DNA from: Xiphydria camelus
Taxonomy: Eukaryota > Arthropoda > Insecta > Hymenoptera > Xiphydriidae
DNA: 64,000 nt
Assembly (NCBI GenBank): GCA_963678675.1
Contig: OY783196.1
Span: forward strand, 24,034,827-24,098,826
Reading direction: 5' to 3'
The notes beneath the pieces are model-generated. The model saw only the letters and a list, made by a program, of their open reading frames with translations, was not told the DNA's origin and made no database searches. Below are positions 45,383 through 58,149 of the stretch, piece after piece (positions within the stretch are counted from its first letter, which is position 1; each line of letters begins with the position of its first letter). The position numbers and the translations under genes were made by a program.

Positions 45383-47472
45383 TAAAAAGCCAGAAAACGC
45401 GACGTTTCGGTATATTTATAAGTATCTTCCTTGTTTGAAAGTTGAAGCGGTACCGATCTTCGAAACGTCACGTTTGTTGGCCTTTCTAAAAGGCCGGCGC
45501 ATAAACGATAGACATAACGCAACCCTCTCGGGAGAATAAGCTGGCTGGCACATACGAGAGGGTGATTCCCTTCTTCCCTTCAGTATACTGTATATTGAGA
45601 GACAATTTTAGGGGGGGGGGAGGTATATATACGATATTTTCTGATAAGAACTTGATTACCTCCCCTGTTAGAATGCGTCCGCTACGTCTGAAAATTCGTT
45701 ATAGCGCCGATTTTTGGCCGCGCCAACCTTCGTTGACCGAATGTAATCGAGAGTCTGACTATGCGAGAAGCATTACTACTGAGCGAACGCGTTAGGAGAC
45801 GTACTATAACAACATAGCTCGACAAGCAGAGCAGAACGGGGATTCGGATTATATTTTTATATCTGGCTATACGCTGCGTGCAATGCACAATTATTGTACC
45901 ACCCAGCGAGTAAAATCGAAAAAGCTAGCTTCCTTTTTTATCTCGCAGGTTCTGTAATTAAGATACCTACGATTTTGTTTCTCTACCTAGGTATATGCAT
46001 CACTAGATATTGTTACATCCAACCGATGCTTGGGCGACGCAAAAGGAAAAAAAAAGGAAACAGAATCGACAGGCAGCTAAGGGCAGAAGCTCACTTCGAG
46101 ACTAAGGAGTGCGAAAAGGGAGGGAAAAAAACGAGACATATGGAATTGTAACATCTTCGACTCAAAAGTCAATATAATCAAATTCAAAACGTATACAAAC
46201 TGGCAGATAAACTTTATAATAACGAAAGGAATTTTATAATATCGAAATGAAGCTCCAAGAGAAAATGGGTACTCTCTCTTTGGAATCCGGGAAAGAGGTG
46301 AGTGCAACTTTGCAATACGCGCGAATCGCGGAGCCAGAAAAAAGATCTGCTCAGCAAAATGGACAGACTCTCGGCAACGTGGGACCGGATATCGTATGTC
46401 GAATTCTGCAAGCCGTTTCCTTTAACTATGAGATTCGTAAGAGACTCTACGTCCAGTGGATGTAACAGTATCTATAAAGGATCCGCTAAACGAAAGTCAA
46501 AATTGAAGTGAAAATTAATTTGTACTGCTTTAATGCTATAATAAATCGCGTTATAAATATGGGTTAAGTCGGATAAGATTTTGCCATTACTGCTTCCTAA
46601 TCTCGACTTTCTCTTTGACAGAATATTTTTCCAGATTGTCTAATAAAAACTACGCAATCTTCGATATTTTTCGGTTTTGCTAACAATTTTTTCAAATAGC
46701 TAAATACATGTAAATCAGACTGTATATCTTCTAAAATCACACCGCAATTTAGTAATGAGGAAAATTTAATTTACACAAAGAGTAGAACAAAATGTTCGAC
46801 CAAAAACACCATTTTCGGAGTCCTATACATTCCGTGTTACGCGATGTCAATTAGCCGAGCACACTGCACTTACGCGTCGCACTGTTCGTAAAATGTTTCT
46901 TTCTCTCTCCGTTTCACTCGCGTCGGGGCAGAGATAGCTTTTTCGTGTAGCGCAGAAGTAACGTAATAAAGGGGAATGCGCGAGACCGTATCGGTGAGAG
47001 GGAGGGGGTAGATTAGGCAAGGCTCGTAAACGAGCGTAATTAGGCACCCCATCTCTCTCGCCACTTTCCCTTCCCCGCGATCTTCCCACGTGCCTCCCAA
47101 CCTTTCCATTCATCTCTTTCACACGAAATATCAAGTTGCATTATACGAAACCTTTCTAATAAGGAACGTGGCCCTGTTCCACTAATGAGCAACTTCTGTG
47201 CTACAAATTTTTTTATTTGCCCTCGTACTCGTCAATAAGGTCGAGCAAAGTATCCATTGTAGGTACTTATGAGCGATACACGCAAAATTCGATATCGATC
47301 CTTGCCGGAATTGCCCCGGTAGGTACTTTACTACGCGCGTGCAATACTCGCGTTTACCCATACCGCAGGAAAGGAGAAATTGCACGATAAAGTTGATAGA
47401 AGGGTCTGGCGAATAGCGGTATATTTACGATCCTAGATGCGATTTATTACCGACGGAAACAATTTGCGAGTA
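45383..47472. other. Unassigned stretch
   Basis: Contains a 10-base G run (45611-45620) and short ORFs (up to 95 codons) without motifs. No gene recognised. Confidence 0.4.
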
Positions 47473-47942
47473 ATCCTCTAATTTCGTTATTTTGATCCAG
47501 GTTGGGAGAGGCTTACCTATGAAGCACTCGATATGTGTGAGCCTAGCCATACGTAAATTAATATCTACCAAAAATTCTGGTAAATTGCAATAGGTATTTT
47601 ATCGTAGTATTGAATACCGATGATGATTTTTTTTCTTTGCATTGAATGAACGTTGCTTTTATAATTTCCTGCACCTCTACACAAAATTTTCCTCTTTCCC
47701 AATTCAAAATCTTCTCTCGGTATAATTGGAAAATAAAGACAAACATGATGCGATTATAAAAAAAAATGTTTATTTAATGCAAGAAGAAAAATCATTATGC
47801 TCGGTAATCAACATTGTGATAATATTACAATTTACCAGTTTTTTCGGGATAATTTAATTTACGTATAAATGGGCCCACATATGAAATGCTTCATATGTAC
47901 GTAAGCCTCTCAAACCTGGATCAGAATAACGAAATTAGAGGA
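47473..47942. mobile_element. Foldback element with partial extra copy downstream
   Basis: CCTCTAATTTCGTTATT and GATCCAGGTT at the left pair with AACCTGGATC and AATAACGAAATTAGAGG at the right. An inner block (CTGGTAAATTGCAATAGGTA) pairs with the inverse near 47820-47845. A further copy of the inner block (AATATTACAATTTACCAG) sits at about 48045-48062, in direct orientation with the right arm. Confidence 0.72.
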
Positions 47943-49030
47943 GAAGATAAAATATTTAAGTAGGGGCGTGGAAAATTATAAAAACAACGTTTATATTCAA
48001 TGCAAGAGAAAAAAATCGTTATTTTCGCTATTCAATACTACGATAATATTACAATTTACCAGAGCCTTGCCATTTTATGAATAGAAATATCAACTTAGGT
48101 CATAAATAAAAAGCAGCAATCAGTCGACTATAGAACAAATTCACAGATTTTACAATCCTTGCAACTATCGGGGACATTGAAAATGATACGAAAAATATAT
48201 AAATGATATTGTTATTAACTATGTATTAAAATGCAAAAAAGATATATAATCATATATAATAGCATATTGTATATTTACCGCGATATTGCAAAGTAATTTT
48301 TTTTTGTTTTACGAATACAATGAACAGAAAATATATAAACTACATATATACAATATCCTACATTGGGGTGGCACATCAGATTATGTTAGTTTATCATGTT
48401 TTAAGAACCATCACCAAAGATCAGCACCATAACAAACTTTCTAAAGGTCACTCACGAGTTTTGAACATTTCAAAAACAGTGAAAAATCGATTTTTTTAAA
48501 ATTAATTTTATTTTTTTTTCTACTTCGACTACAACATACACACCTCTAATACTAATCGGATATAAAATTACTCTGTTTCGTAACCCTTATTTTCTATATA
48601 ATCCTCAAACTCAATATCCTCGTCGCTATCGTAAATCATGTCATCATTTTCAGCTCCGAATTATCCTCCTCCGGAGGAGGAGCAGGGGGAAGGAAAAGTG
48701 AAGGGCAGGAAAGAGGAAGGGGAAGGGGAATAAAAGGGGGATAGGGAGGGCCGCGGCGGCGGCGCAATGACCGGTAGGCGATTGGTGGGGTCGGATTGAG
48801 TTTTGAGTCGATCGTCGATCCGCGAGAAACTATTTTATATACTTAATAAAGAGATTTTTGTTTCCAGTAAAGGTACCTACTTTTCGAGTTTGATAGTGTG
48901 AAATCAGAAAAATGGCTAAAGCTTCTTTGAATTTATCATTTCGAAGTTCATTCGAAAAGTCAAATGGTCTAGTTTGTTTTGGACCAGAGATGACGTACTC
49001 GTAATCAATTTCGAAACCTCGCAACGAACA
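47943..49030. other. Unassigned stretch
   Basis: AT-rich, then purine-rich near 48660-48750 (GGGGAAGGGG-type). No gene recognised. Confidence 0.4.
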
Positions 49031-49429
49031 TTCGCTTGAGATTTCCTCAATAAATCTATCAGTTTCGGAATCAGCGCGAAAAAATACATAAGATAGGGTG
49101 GTGGAGAGATCGATTCTAGAGATTTCGATTTATCGAAAAAAATCGCATTTTTCTGTAAGGGTTCCCCATTACAGAAATTGTCAATGTTTTTCGAAAAATG
49201 AAAATCTTCGGAATTGGAATCTCGACCACCCTATGCGATGTATTTTTTTACGCTGATTCCGAAAAGCACGGTTATTAGGTCGAAATCTCAAAGGAAATAT
49301 AAAATAACGCTAATTTTCGGAAAATCATCGATATCTCGGTGTTCGCTTGAGATTTCCTCAATAAGTCTATCAGTTTCGGAATCTGCGCGAAAAAATGCAT
49401 AAGATAGGGTGGTGGAGAGATCGATTCCA
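49031..49429. repeat. Three ~90-bp copies in direct-inverted-direct order
   Basis: Copies at 49031-49118 and 49342-49429 run in the same direction, sharing TTCGCTTGAGATTTCCTCAA, CTATCAGTTTCGGAATC and AAGATAGGGTGGTGGAGAGA. An inverted, more diverged copy lies between them (about 49218-49296, with ACCACCCTAT, CTGATTCCGAAA and GAAATCTCAAAGG). The second direct copy differs by only a few bases from the first. Confidence 0.8.
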
Positions 49430-51997
49430 GATTTCGTCTTTTCGAATATGTACAAAGGGAATGGAGGGAATCGGCCTCCATTGTCGGTGAGCGACGCCAC
49501 CGGCGCGAGGAGACGCGCCAGAGCAGCCAAGCCAGTCACACCGATGATACGCATTTGTATCGTTCAGTTCTCGCCGAATAAAGAATTCTTTCTTTGAGAT
49601 CGTTCTTCTTTTTTCGTCCCGCATGGCTGCCTCACCACCCGTACCACAACATAGTACAATCACCCGTAACCGCTCTCAGGCTACTATATATACACGGCCG
49701 AGAGCGCTAGAGTGGAGCACGCACGAGGTCTAAAATTTCGTGACGCTGGCTTGTCGAAAACCTAGAAATCTCCCCCTATATTCGGGAACATAAACATTTT
49801 CAATATTAAAAGTAGTAACAACTGCCTGCGTTCAGTCCACCAGGCGCGTCCAATAAAGTAAACGCATGTCTGATTGTAGTCGACTATTACTACTGCTCGA
49901 CGGTCGGCTATATTTACGATACCGCTGCGGCAGACGGTTCTCTGGATTGTGAGTAATATCTAAAGATTTCTCGGTTCGCGGCATGAGTACTCATCGACGA
50001 TGTGGAGAACCGTGTCAATCGAATATGATGTTACATAAAGCACGCCAAGTGTTCACGTATAAGAAAGAATCGGTCCACTTGTCGAGTGAGAGCTGCGGGA
50101 AAGGGGCTCCGGGGTGGACGAGGTTGCACGGAGCACATTCACGAATGAATGGTTCGAGGTGCTTTGGCAGACGGCCAGCTCTAGTATCCTCCATGTGTTT
50201 GACAGAATTTGTCGTCCTTGAGTTCTCGGACGTGTCTGGGATTCGCGTGTTTGGTTACGCAAAATGCTGTCGTGCATCTCAAGTCGAATACCCACCTCTT
50301 CTTCCTTATACCGAACTCGGAGGACGACTGTCGTCTTCACTGGATTTTCAGACCAAAGCACCGCGAATACACGTACAATACCCGGTAGATGCATAGGTAT
50401 GATACATAGATACGACGCTCGCGCGCGAGCTGCCGAGAGCTGCTCCTCGTGTTGAACAATACCAACAATACCGCTACGAACGAGGCGATTTACTTTCGCG
50501 CACTGCGGTATTACCGGCGCAGCGTACTCTCGGACGGGAAGATTACTTATAAAACGCTCCGACATTTGTTTCGAAACTTCTCTTTCATGCGACAGTGTCG
50601 CGTTGGGAGATTTGTCGCCTGACGGTTTCCGTCTGTGATTTATTTACGGTTCCTGATAATTGTATTGTCTCCTCTCGTATTCTCAAACTAGATTATTTTG
50701 TATTACAATTAAAACAAAAATAACGATTCTGTAGTAGACCAAAGTATTTCTAAGAACATTTCGCTATTATATCATTGAACACATTTCTACTAATATGAGT
50801 AATACGTGTCGCTACAGCAGTGATATCATGTTCTTAGGGGCTGTCCTTAGTCCACGTAATGGCGTGACCGATAGAGGGGGGGGGGGGGGGAGGTCAGATT
50901 AAATGTTACATTACGTTAGATAGGGAGAGGAGGATGGAATCGAATTTTTACGTAACCAAACATTAAAATTAGTAGTTTTTTTATTTAATCTTCCGTTGCT
51001 TTTAGTAATTTAAATTAACTTAATTTTCATTTTAGTATATGAAGGGCAATAATAATTAAAGACGCGTTTCTGAGGAGGGCTCAAAGAAGAAACTGAAATG
51101 TGAAATGCAGTCAGTTATTTCGGGATTTTGTTCTTCAAATACTAATGTGAAAATTAAGTTAAATTAAATTAATATAATAAAGTTAATAATCATAACATGT
51201 CAAAAAATGAAATACTCTATAAATTATTTTAAATTATGACTCAAGTCTTACCCCAAGCCATTGATTTCCTCAGTTTTATAACGCGTTCTCCATAGCGAAC
51301 GAAGAGGACACTATATAATCAAAAGTTACGTAACGTACGACGAGGGTAGGTGGGTTAGACCAAATATCTACATATATACGTAGGGGAGCGAGGAATCAAA
51401 AGTGATCGAAAAAATCATTTCGCGGTTTATATAGACGGTCCCATTATTCGTGGAGTTTTCTAGCTGTTACAATATGACGATGGCACTGTATTCGTAGTCA
51501 CTGGAGACTACATTACCTACCGCTTCAGAAGCCAGAAGAATAGAAATCAGAACCACTCTGTTTCTTCAGTGTATATCAAGCGTCAAATGCGAAATTATTT
51601 ATTTTCTCGCGTTCTAATAATAACTGGAGCGTGTAATTTACAGATACGCCGATGCTTGATAGTATGTACATATATACGTAGACAGTAAGCACCTACTCCG
51701 AATACCAAAATGGGAGACGGTATGGAAAGCGATCTTATTGTCTCAGCCCGTTTATCGCGAGCCGAGCGCAATATATATGTAAATGCCCCTTGTGATATTT
51801 AGAATTATACGGCGCATCGCGGAAGTGCTATGTGGGAATTATTTTCCATACTGCGCGTAGGAGATGAATCTCTGGTGCGTGATATTTAGTTTTTATTGAA
51901 TTAGCGTTGCAATATTTTACGACTCTTAGGGATCGTTCCACATCATGTTTTCGTTATGCGGGGATATTAGATTGGAGCCAGTTAAGAAACTCGATCG
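49430..51997. other. Unassigned stretch
   Basis: The region 49980-50570 is GC-richer, with overlapping ORFs of 137 (plus) and 170 (minus) codons that I cannot assign. A 15-base G run lies at 50876-50890. No mobile element or RNA was recognised. Confidence 0.4.
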
Positions 51998-52205
51998 ATT
52001 GGAAGATTGCACGGACAGAAAAATCCCAAAAATTTAAATATACTATAAATGTAGGGATTAGAAAATTTTGAATAGTGTTTTTTTTAAGTTTCGAAAATAG
52101 GCTGTAGTCAAGTCAATTACTTATTAGATGAAATAATTCAATTTGGATTCCCCCACCCGTACCGTCGACTTAGTTAAGTCTGCTACATTTTTTCTCAAAA
52201 CATAG
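51998..52205. mobile_element. Family K copy 2 (degenerate)
   Basis: The part 52094-52190 aligns with 20396-20497: AATAGGCTGTAGTC/AACAGGCTACAGTC, TCAATTA, CCCCACCCGT/CCCCACCTGT and the CTACATTTTTTCTC end. The left end is poorly preserved. Confidence 0.55.
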
Positions 52206-52931
52206 AAGCAAATTATATTAATTAGATATTTATCGATTAGTAATAAAGGGGATAAGTCAATAAAATATTTATATCAACGCGCACACTCATCATCCGTCCA
52301 AAATTTATCACTCGAAACGTTTCTCTTCTCAACGGAACAGAAAGTTACACGGACAATTGTGAGAAATCTGTTACTCATCTCCCCATTCCGGCTATTATTC
52401 GCCCTGGAATCCATAACATCGAATCGCGAATTTCCAAACTTTTCCACAGGGAATATATGTACTCTCTGCGGGCCGGTCGCGGCTGTATAAATTCATTGTC
52501 TTCCGCGCGGTGAAGGAGCAAGAGAGGGGGAGAGTGGGAGAGAAAGAGTCGACAGAGGGAGCAAATCCCACGCGACATTACGCGAGAAATAATAAATTCC
52601 GGAATAACGTTTCCGCGCGCGCGCTACGTTTTAAGAAAGTTCTGCCAAGTCGGCGCAATAGAAAAACATCGTAAATCCATATCGATCCAGCGGCACGCCA
52701 TCATCCGGCAATACTCGGCGGGCGTCGCTAAATTTTCTTCTTTGCGCGAGTGATGTTTTTGCCGAGTTTATTGATAAATGTCCCGGAAACACGCGGGCCA
52801 ATTTTTTTTCCACCCGCGAGATCGACCAACTATTCCCATAAATTTGCCCCGCGGCGGGACCGCTCAACGGCCGCGATTTTCCGACTTGGAAATTCTTTGA
52901 CACAGTTTCACGGTTTTTTTTTCTCTCTCCG

Positions 52932-52933
<2 letters not shown>
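52206..52933. other. Unassigned stretch
   Basis: AT-rich, then CpG-rich from about 52600. No gene recognised. Confidence 0.4.

Positions 52934-52991
<58 letters not shown>
52934..52991. repeat. (CT)n microsatellite
   Basis: An almost pure CT dinucleotide run of about 58 bases within a CpG-rich, GC-richer segment (about 52600-53650). GAGA-type repeats near CpG-rich DNA can mark promoters in insects, but no gene start could be identified. The 168-codon ORF through it is low-complexity. Confidence 0.9.
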
Positions 52992-52993
<2 letters not shown>

Positions 52994-53927
52994 TTCCACC
53001 GCTGCGCCAAAAACTTTACTCGCCCCGATCGACGTGCCGCAGACGCCGGTTTAATTGGTATTCCGATCGCGGTGCGGGTAACGAGAAAACTTCGGCAAAA
53101 ACACTTTTTCACTTTCGCCTCGACAAACAACTCGACGCGTCCGCAAAGCAATACGGGCCTCGACAGCCTCGTTCCCCGGTTAAACGATTCGTCGTTAGAG
53201 AGTATCCGTCGTTAAACTCCCACTTTTCCGCGCGCGCGTTAAAGAGAGGCATTTGAAAAAGGACGAAAATCAACGTAGCGCGCCCCAGTCGCAGTCTGGC
53301 CGACAGCGTCCGACCCTTGTCGTTAGGCGGGGCACGTTTAACGAGCATTATCTCGCTGGAAATTTCACGCCCGGCGCTAACTCTCGCCGAAACCTCGTAA
53401 AAGGAGTATCGAGACGTTACACACGGTCGTGCGGGCGGGTGTGCCGCGTTTGCGCGCGCGGAAGATTCCTCGCGCGCGATACTTCACGATCTGTTGATCG
53501 ATGTGGCTGACGTGGAGGGCGTGGTGCGATGCGGAGTTTCGTCCTCTTCGGTGGTCTTTGTCATTTCCTCCAGGAAATTTCTACACCCGCGCGGATGCCA
53601 CCCCTCCTCTTCTTCCCCTCCTCTCGGCCGTAAAGTATGGTAACCCCGCCAGTTGTTCGTTGAGTTAACCTTCGCAGATTAGGGTAATTCTACGTTCATT
53701 CGTCACGCGCTTCCGAGTACTTCTTTACGAAACCACGGAGAGACAAAAAGGGGGGGGGGGGCTGATTACTCGAGAGAATTAAACGTTTTGCCGCGGAGGA
53801 TCTCTTTGGGGGCGATTGTAGGTAGAGTTTAGGTGGTTAACGCGAGAGTTGGTCTTACATTTTGCAAAGGTGGAGAGGCTAAGTAAGAGGGCTGAAGCAG
53901 GAGGGGCTTAATTATGTTCAGGGATAG
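52992..53927. other. Unassigned CpG-rich stretch
   Basis: GC- and CpG-rich to about 53650, with overlapping short ORFs on both strands and no motif. A 12-base G run lies at 53750-53761. Confidence 0.4.
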
Positions 53928-54570
53928 TACACTGACCACAATGATATGACTTCCTGCGGTACTCTTATACCAACCGTTCTTTGGAAGCCACTCGACTGTT
54001 AACTTTTTGTCAAAGTGACGCTTTGAATAAATTATGACATTCGATGTCGAAAATTGAGCGGCGTTACTATGGTGTATGCCAAGGAATGGGTGACGTGAGG
54101 TGATCGTGGGAAGTTATGCCACTATTGGTCCAAAGTGTAAGTTATAATGTCGAGGGAGCAATAATTAAGGGAGTAAAAGTGTTTTAAGATGACTAATAGA
54201 ATAACAGCTCCGCGCGCTGGCAAACGTCGTTGGTCCATAAATAATAGGTAAGCATAAAGGACTACGTCCAAGGCCTGCTCCGATCATATTCGTAGAAGAA
54301 ATCTCTATCTAGCACTGAATTGCTGTTAGTCGATTGAGATGTCATCTATGAATGCAATATCGGAGCAGGCCTCGGATGGAGCCCCTTACGCTTACCTATT
54401 TATGGACCAACGACGTTTGCCAGTTCCTGTCATCCTATTGATAATTTCAAAATTCTTTTAGTTCCTTAATTATTGCTCCTTCGACATTATAACTTGCACT
54501 CTGCACACCTACTTTTCATCAAGAAATCTCCCATTTCCCATTATCACGGTCATTATTGGACACGCTGTAT
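53928..54570. mobile_element. Imperfect foldback element (TA-flanked ends likely)
   Basis: Strong arms at 54134-54170 and 54463-54500 (AGTGTAAGTTATAATGTCGA against TCGACATTATAACTTGCACT), plus inner arms at 54230-54300 and 54350-54420 (GGCAAACGTCGTTGGTCCAT against ATGGACCAACGACGTTTGCC). Outer ends TACACTGACCACAATGA and TCATTATTGGACACGCTGTA look like diverged termini. The left outer part is longer, suggesting a deletion on the right or an insertion on the left. Confidence 0.68.
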
Positions 54571-55386
54571 AGAGGAAAATATCGTGGTAGACAGGACACG
54601 TCAATGACTCCTAAGTCGTTAATGTCAACCATGATGATCCGAGGCCATCGAAATGTCTGATATTAGGAAATTCTTCCACAATATATTTTCGTTCGAAAGA
54701 AAATCTCACGAATGACCTTCGAAGCGGTTCGAATTTATTACTGAAAATTTGATCTCATTAATTGAATATATTTCACCGTTGCAAAGAGATCGAGTGAAAT
54801 CGATGCCATGTTAGTACTCGTAGCTCTTTTTTTAGTTATCAAATCATTAAATATTCATCGCTTGATAACATTTTAATTTGCTCGCTCTTCTTGTTACAAA
54901 TGTGTTAACATCATTCATGCGTTACGTTTCACACTAAATTCGCTAGGATGTATAATACATAGGTTTCGTTTTTTCGTCGACCAGAAAATAATTGACTTCA
55001 TATTGTATAACGTACATGCGATGCATTTTTCCGTGCATTCTCGAATTTTACCAACTGATACCGACGTATTCGATTTGGCGTCGAAAATACGCGAGCGGAA
55101 TGTCGAGAAAATACGAATACGGAGAGATTTGCATATCCAGTGGATGGCGGAGTGTAAAAAAAATCGAAAACCGTATTCCCCCGCGAAATAACACGCGGAA
55201 TAGTTCTTTCACTCGTACGATTTGAACCATTTCTCTCTGCCATAATTCGTTCACTGTTTAAAAAAAGAACGATGGCTACATTGGAAATGAAAACGAACTA
55301 AAATAAATATACTCGAAAGCCAGCGAACCATTGCTATTTTACGGCTCGATTGGCTCGTTTCAGCTCGTTTAAACGCGTCGCCTGTG
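54571..55386. other. Unassigned stretch
   Basis: No gene recognised. Short ORFs on both strands (61-81 codons, 54992-55254) overlap one another. Confidence 0.45.
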
Positions 55387-55742
55387 CACTGAGAGAAAAG
55401 TGGATAGTAAAATCAACCATAATTGCAAGGTTGACTTTTCCTGGTTGCTAGCGCCATATTTATGGTTAAGCAGATCATGAATGCAGTCGAAATAACTTTT
55501 GTTGCATATATAAAATGATTATTACGTGTGGCCATACATAATTATCATTCTGATGACATTATGGATCATTTGTACTAATTACTTATTAAAGTAATAATTT
55601 TAGGGAAAATAATTCGTGAAATTGACTTTACTCCGGAGCTCACTTTACCCCAGTCTCCCCTAATCATAGTAAAAAATTATTGATTTATCGAACTATCCAC
55701 ATAAATAGACATATAGTAGGTACTTACAATGATTAAAAATTA

Positions 55743-56398
55743 CGTCACTAATGCCAAAAGGTCGTATGCGACAAAAGATGCCTTTGTGAAGCTAAAAGGC
55801 TTATAAAATTTTCTTATTCATTCAAATTTAGCTGAATATGAATGAATAAAGTCTAAAAAAAATTGGAAACATAAACATAAAAGGGCGTACAGACACACTT
55901 TTGGCATTAAGTTCTCGGAAAATCACAAAAACTAATGCCATAAGGACGTATCGGTCTTAGGCTTATATATCGATACCTTACTTTGAAAACCTCGTAAGTG
56001 CAATTTTTGACAAAAATGCCATTTATAGCTTACTGTGTTCAGATTTTAAACCTTAACGCAGTAAGCTATAAATGGCATTTTTTTCAAAAATTGCACTTAC
56101 GGGGTTTTCAAAGTAAGGTATCGATATGCATGTACGTATATCGGTACGCCCTTAAGGCATTAGATTTCGTGATTTTTAAGAAACTTCATGCCAAAAGAGC
56201 GGACTGACCATATCCTATTCGCCCTTTTATGTTGTTTTTAAAATTTTTATTTTACCATTTTTGGACCATTTTGACGTATTTCTGTTAGTTGCAAAAATAA
56301 TTTTTTTTATGAATCATAAAGACCAATTAATAAACTGTAACATTGTAGAAGCCAAAAGGGTGTAAATTAGCGCATACAACCTTTTGGCATTAGTGACG
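55743..56398. mobile_element. Family L MITE copy 1 (CGTCACTAATGCCAAAAGG ends)
   Basis: CGTCACTAATGCCAAAAGG at the left, followed by GTATGCG, is matched by CGCATAC and CCTTTTGGCATTAGTGACG at the right. Within it the TGCCATAAGG motif and its inverse recur. It carries a nested hairpin (55968-56126). A second copy lies at 61010-61796 with different internal insertions. Confidence 0.82.
55968..56126. mobile_element. Nested near-perfect hairpin
   Basis: ATATCGATACCTTACTTTG with AGTGCAATTTTTGACAAAAA and GCCATTTATAGCTTACTG pairs almost completely with its inverse ending GTAAGGTATCGATAT. Arms are about 70 bp with a ~20-base loop. It is absent from the corresponding place in family L copy 2, so it probably inserted into copy 1. 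Confidence 0.83.
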
Positions 56399-56524
56399 CG
56401 AAATATACTAGTAGCGAATAAATGGGAACTGGATTGAACACAATTATGTAAATTAAGAAAATATTAAATTTTTTGTAATAATTCAAATCAAATAAATCGA
56501 TTAAACCAATTTTTGTTCTCAGTG

Positions 56525-58077
56525 TAGCATGAAAGTCACATTTTTAATGCATCGTTAGGAAAAAAGTTTTCCCTTCAAAAGTATACACACCTGTACTCCT
56601 CTCACCGACCCATCCACCTATACGGCTTCGCGGTGTTATAAATCAGAAGAGTCACTCTCCCGACGAAGGAGAACAACCGGCGCGAGAGATCTGGAAAGGT
56701 GATCCTAAAAGCAACTTCAACTCCTTTCCGAGCTTCCCCGAGATAAATGCGAGATAAGAATCGAGAGGGTCGGATGCAGGATCTCTCCCGGTCGCGGTAA
56801 CTTGTCCGCTCGTGGTTCCTCTGGACGAGACCAACTTCGCGAAACTCCACGTCCGCCCCGACGAAGAAGTCAACCTATACCCACTTCCACCCGAGCGTGT
56901 AAAGTGCCCCGCGCCACGTACCGGGGGAATTCGCAATAAATGGCCGCCGTGCCGTACCATTGACGGTATACAGAAGCGGAAGCAGATTAGCGCTAACGTG
57001 CTTTGTTGCCCCGGTTCGCTCACGCTGGCCTATAACTCACCGCAGACTATTGGTACCGCGAAGAATTTCTCCCGCGGGTGAAAAGCGGTGAAATTGGCGA
57101 GACCGCTTCTTAATTTCTCAAAGAAATTTCGCCGCGATTCCCGTGTACCTGTCGCAAGCTCGAGGGCGACTCGTCTTGCCCCAAAAGTTTCGTTCCACCA
57201 GCATTCGTCACACTTTTGCCGCATGGATAAAACTTTTTTCATTTCTTTCCTGCACGAAGAAGATTCCTCATCTCTCCTCCGTTCGTTCGTAACCTACTTA
57301 CGTTTGGCGATGAGATTTTTTCCCGATGAAACGAGCGCGTCCACCGCTGCTGCTGGCGCCCGACCAAATTTACATTTCCTTCGTCGACGTTCGAACGTCT
57401 CGGGGATTCCTCGGTCTTCGATGACTAAGTCGAAGTGTGCTCTCGCCTCTCATGGCGGGCGACACGGTCAAATTTTGCCGCATTGTGACTCGCTCTCCCC
57501 ATTTATACCGCAAGCGTCGAGTGATCCTGCGAGTGCGAGCAGTTGCAACGATACGCCGCGCTCGCTCGCTCTTACTGGAATCTGCCTGGCTGCAGTCGAC
57601 TATTACTACTGGCGCCAGGCGAAACGACCGAATACGCTAAGAGTCGCCATATATCGCGATAGATTGCGCTCGGAGAGAAAAACGTTTCCTACAAAAGTTG
57701 CGTGGTTTCATTAGCTCTACAACTTTTGTCTCAAGCATATTTCTCCCCGAGCAGCTGATTGTGAGATACGGACAATTCTTAGATAACGTTATGACGTTAG
57801 GTAAGAATATTGACTTAATCACACACAAGCCGCGTTAAATCTCTTTCGCTACCCTTATAACGGCGTTAATGCTTCATAATTACGTAAACTATCAGCGACA
57901 CTCTTACCCTCGGTGCGGAAACTACTCATCTCAAGTATGTTACTTCATTGCATATAAATACCTACGTATCGTTCGAAGCTCGCAACCTCAATGTTGCTAA
58001 AACGCTATGCATACAATACATATAGGTATGGTACATATATACCATCGTAACGCCGCCGCCGGAGTGAACTTTTCACA
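56525..58077. other. Unassigned stretch
   Basis: Region 56600-57720 is GC-richer with overlapping ORFs (208 codons plus at 57088-57714; 123 codons minus at 56652-57023). None has a recognisable domain and the strands conflict, so I do not call a gene, though an unrecognised exon cannot be excluded. Confidence 0.35.
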
Positions 58078-58149
58078 CGACGCACATTGGTCGAAACGCT
58101 AGATTTAGCACCAACTTTAGAATTTCGCATAGAATAATAGTACTACAAC

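Larger units (their letters stand above)
55387..56524. mobile_element. Outer CACTGAGA-end element containing two nested elements
   Basis: The left end CACTGAGAGAAAAGTGG and right end ATTTTTGTTCTCAGTG match the CAC(T/C)GAG group. Without the nested 55743-56398 insert it is about 480 bp. Pairing between the ends is limited to about 15 bp, so this outer boundary is less certain than the inner ones. Confidence 0.55.

Noticed and set aside
57088..57714. 208-codon ORF in a GC-richer region
   Set aside because: No domain or motif is seen, antisense ORFs overlap nearby, and Ser/Arg/Leu-rich composition is what GC-richer random DNA gives. Left as unassigned.
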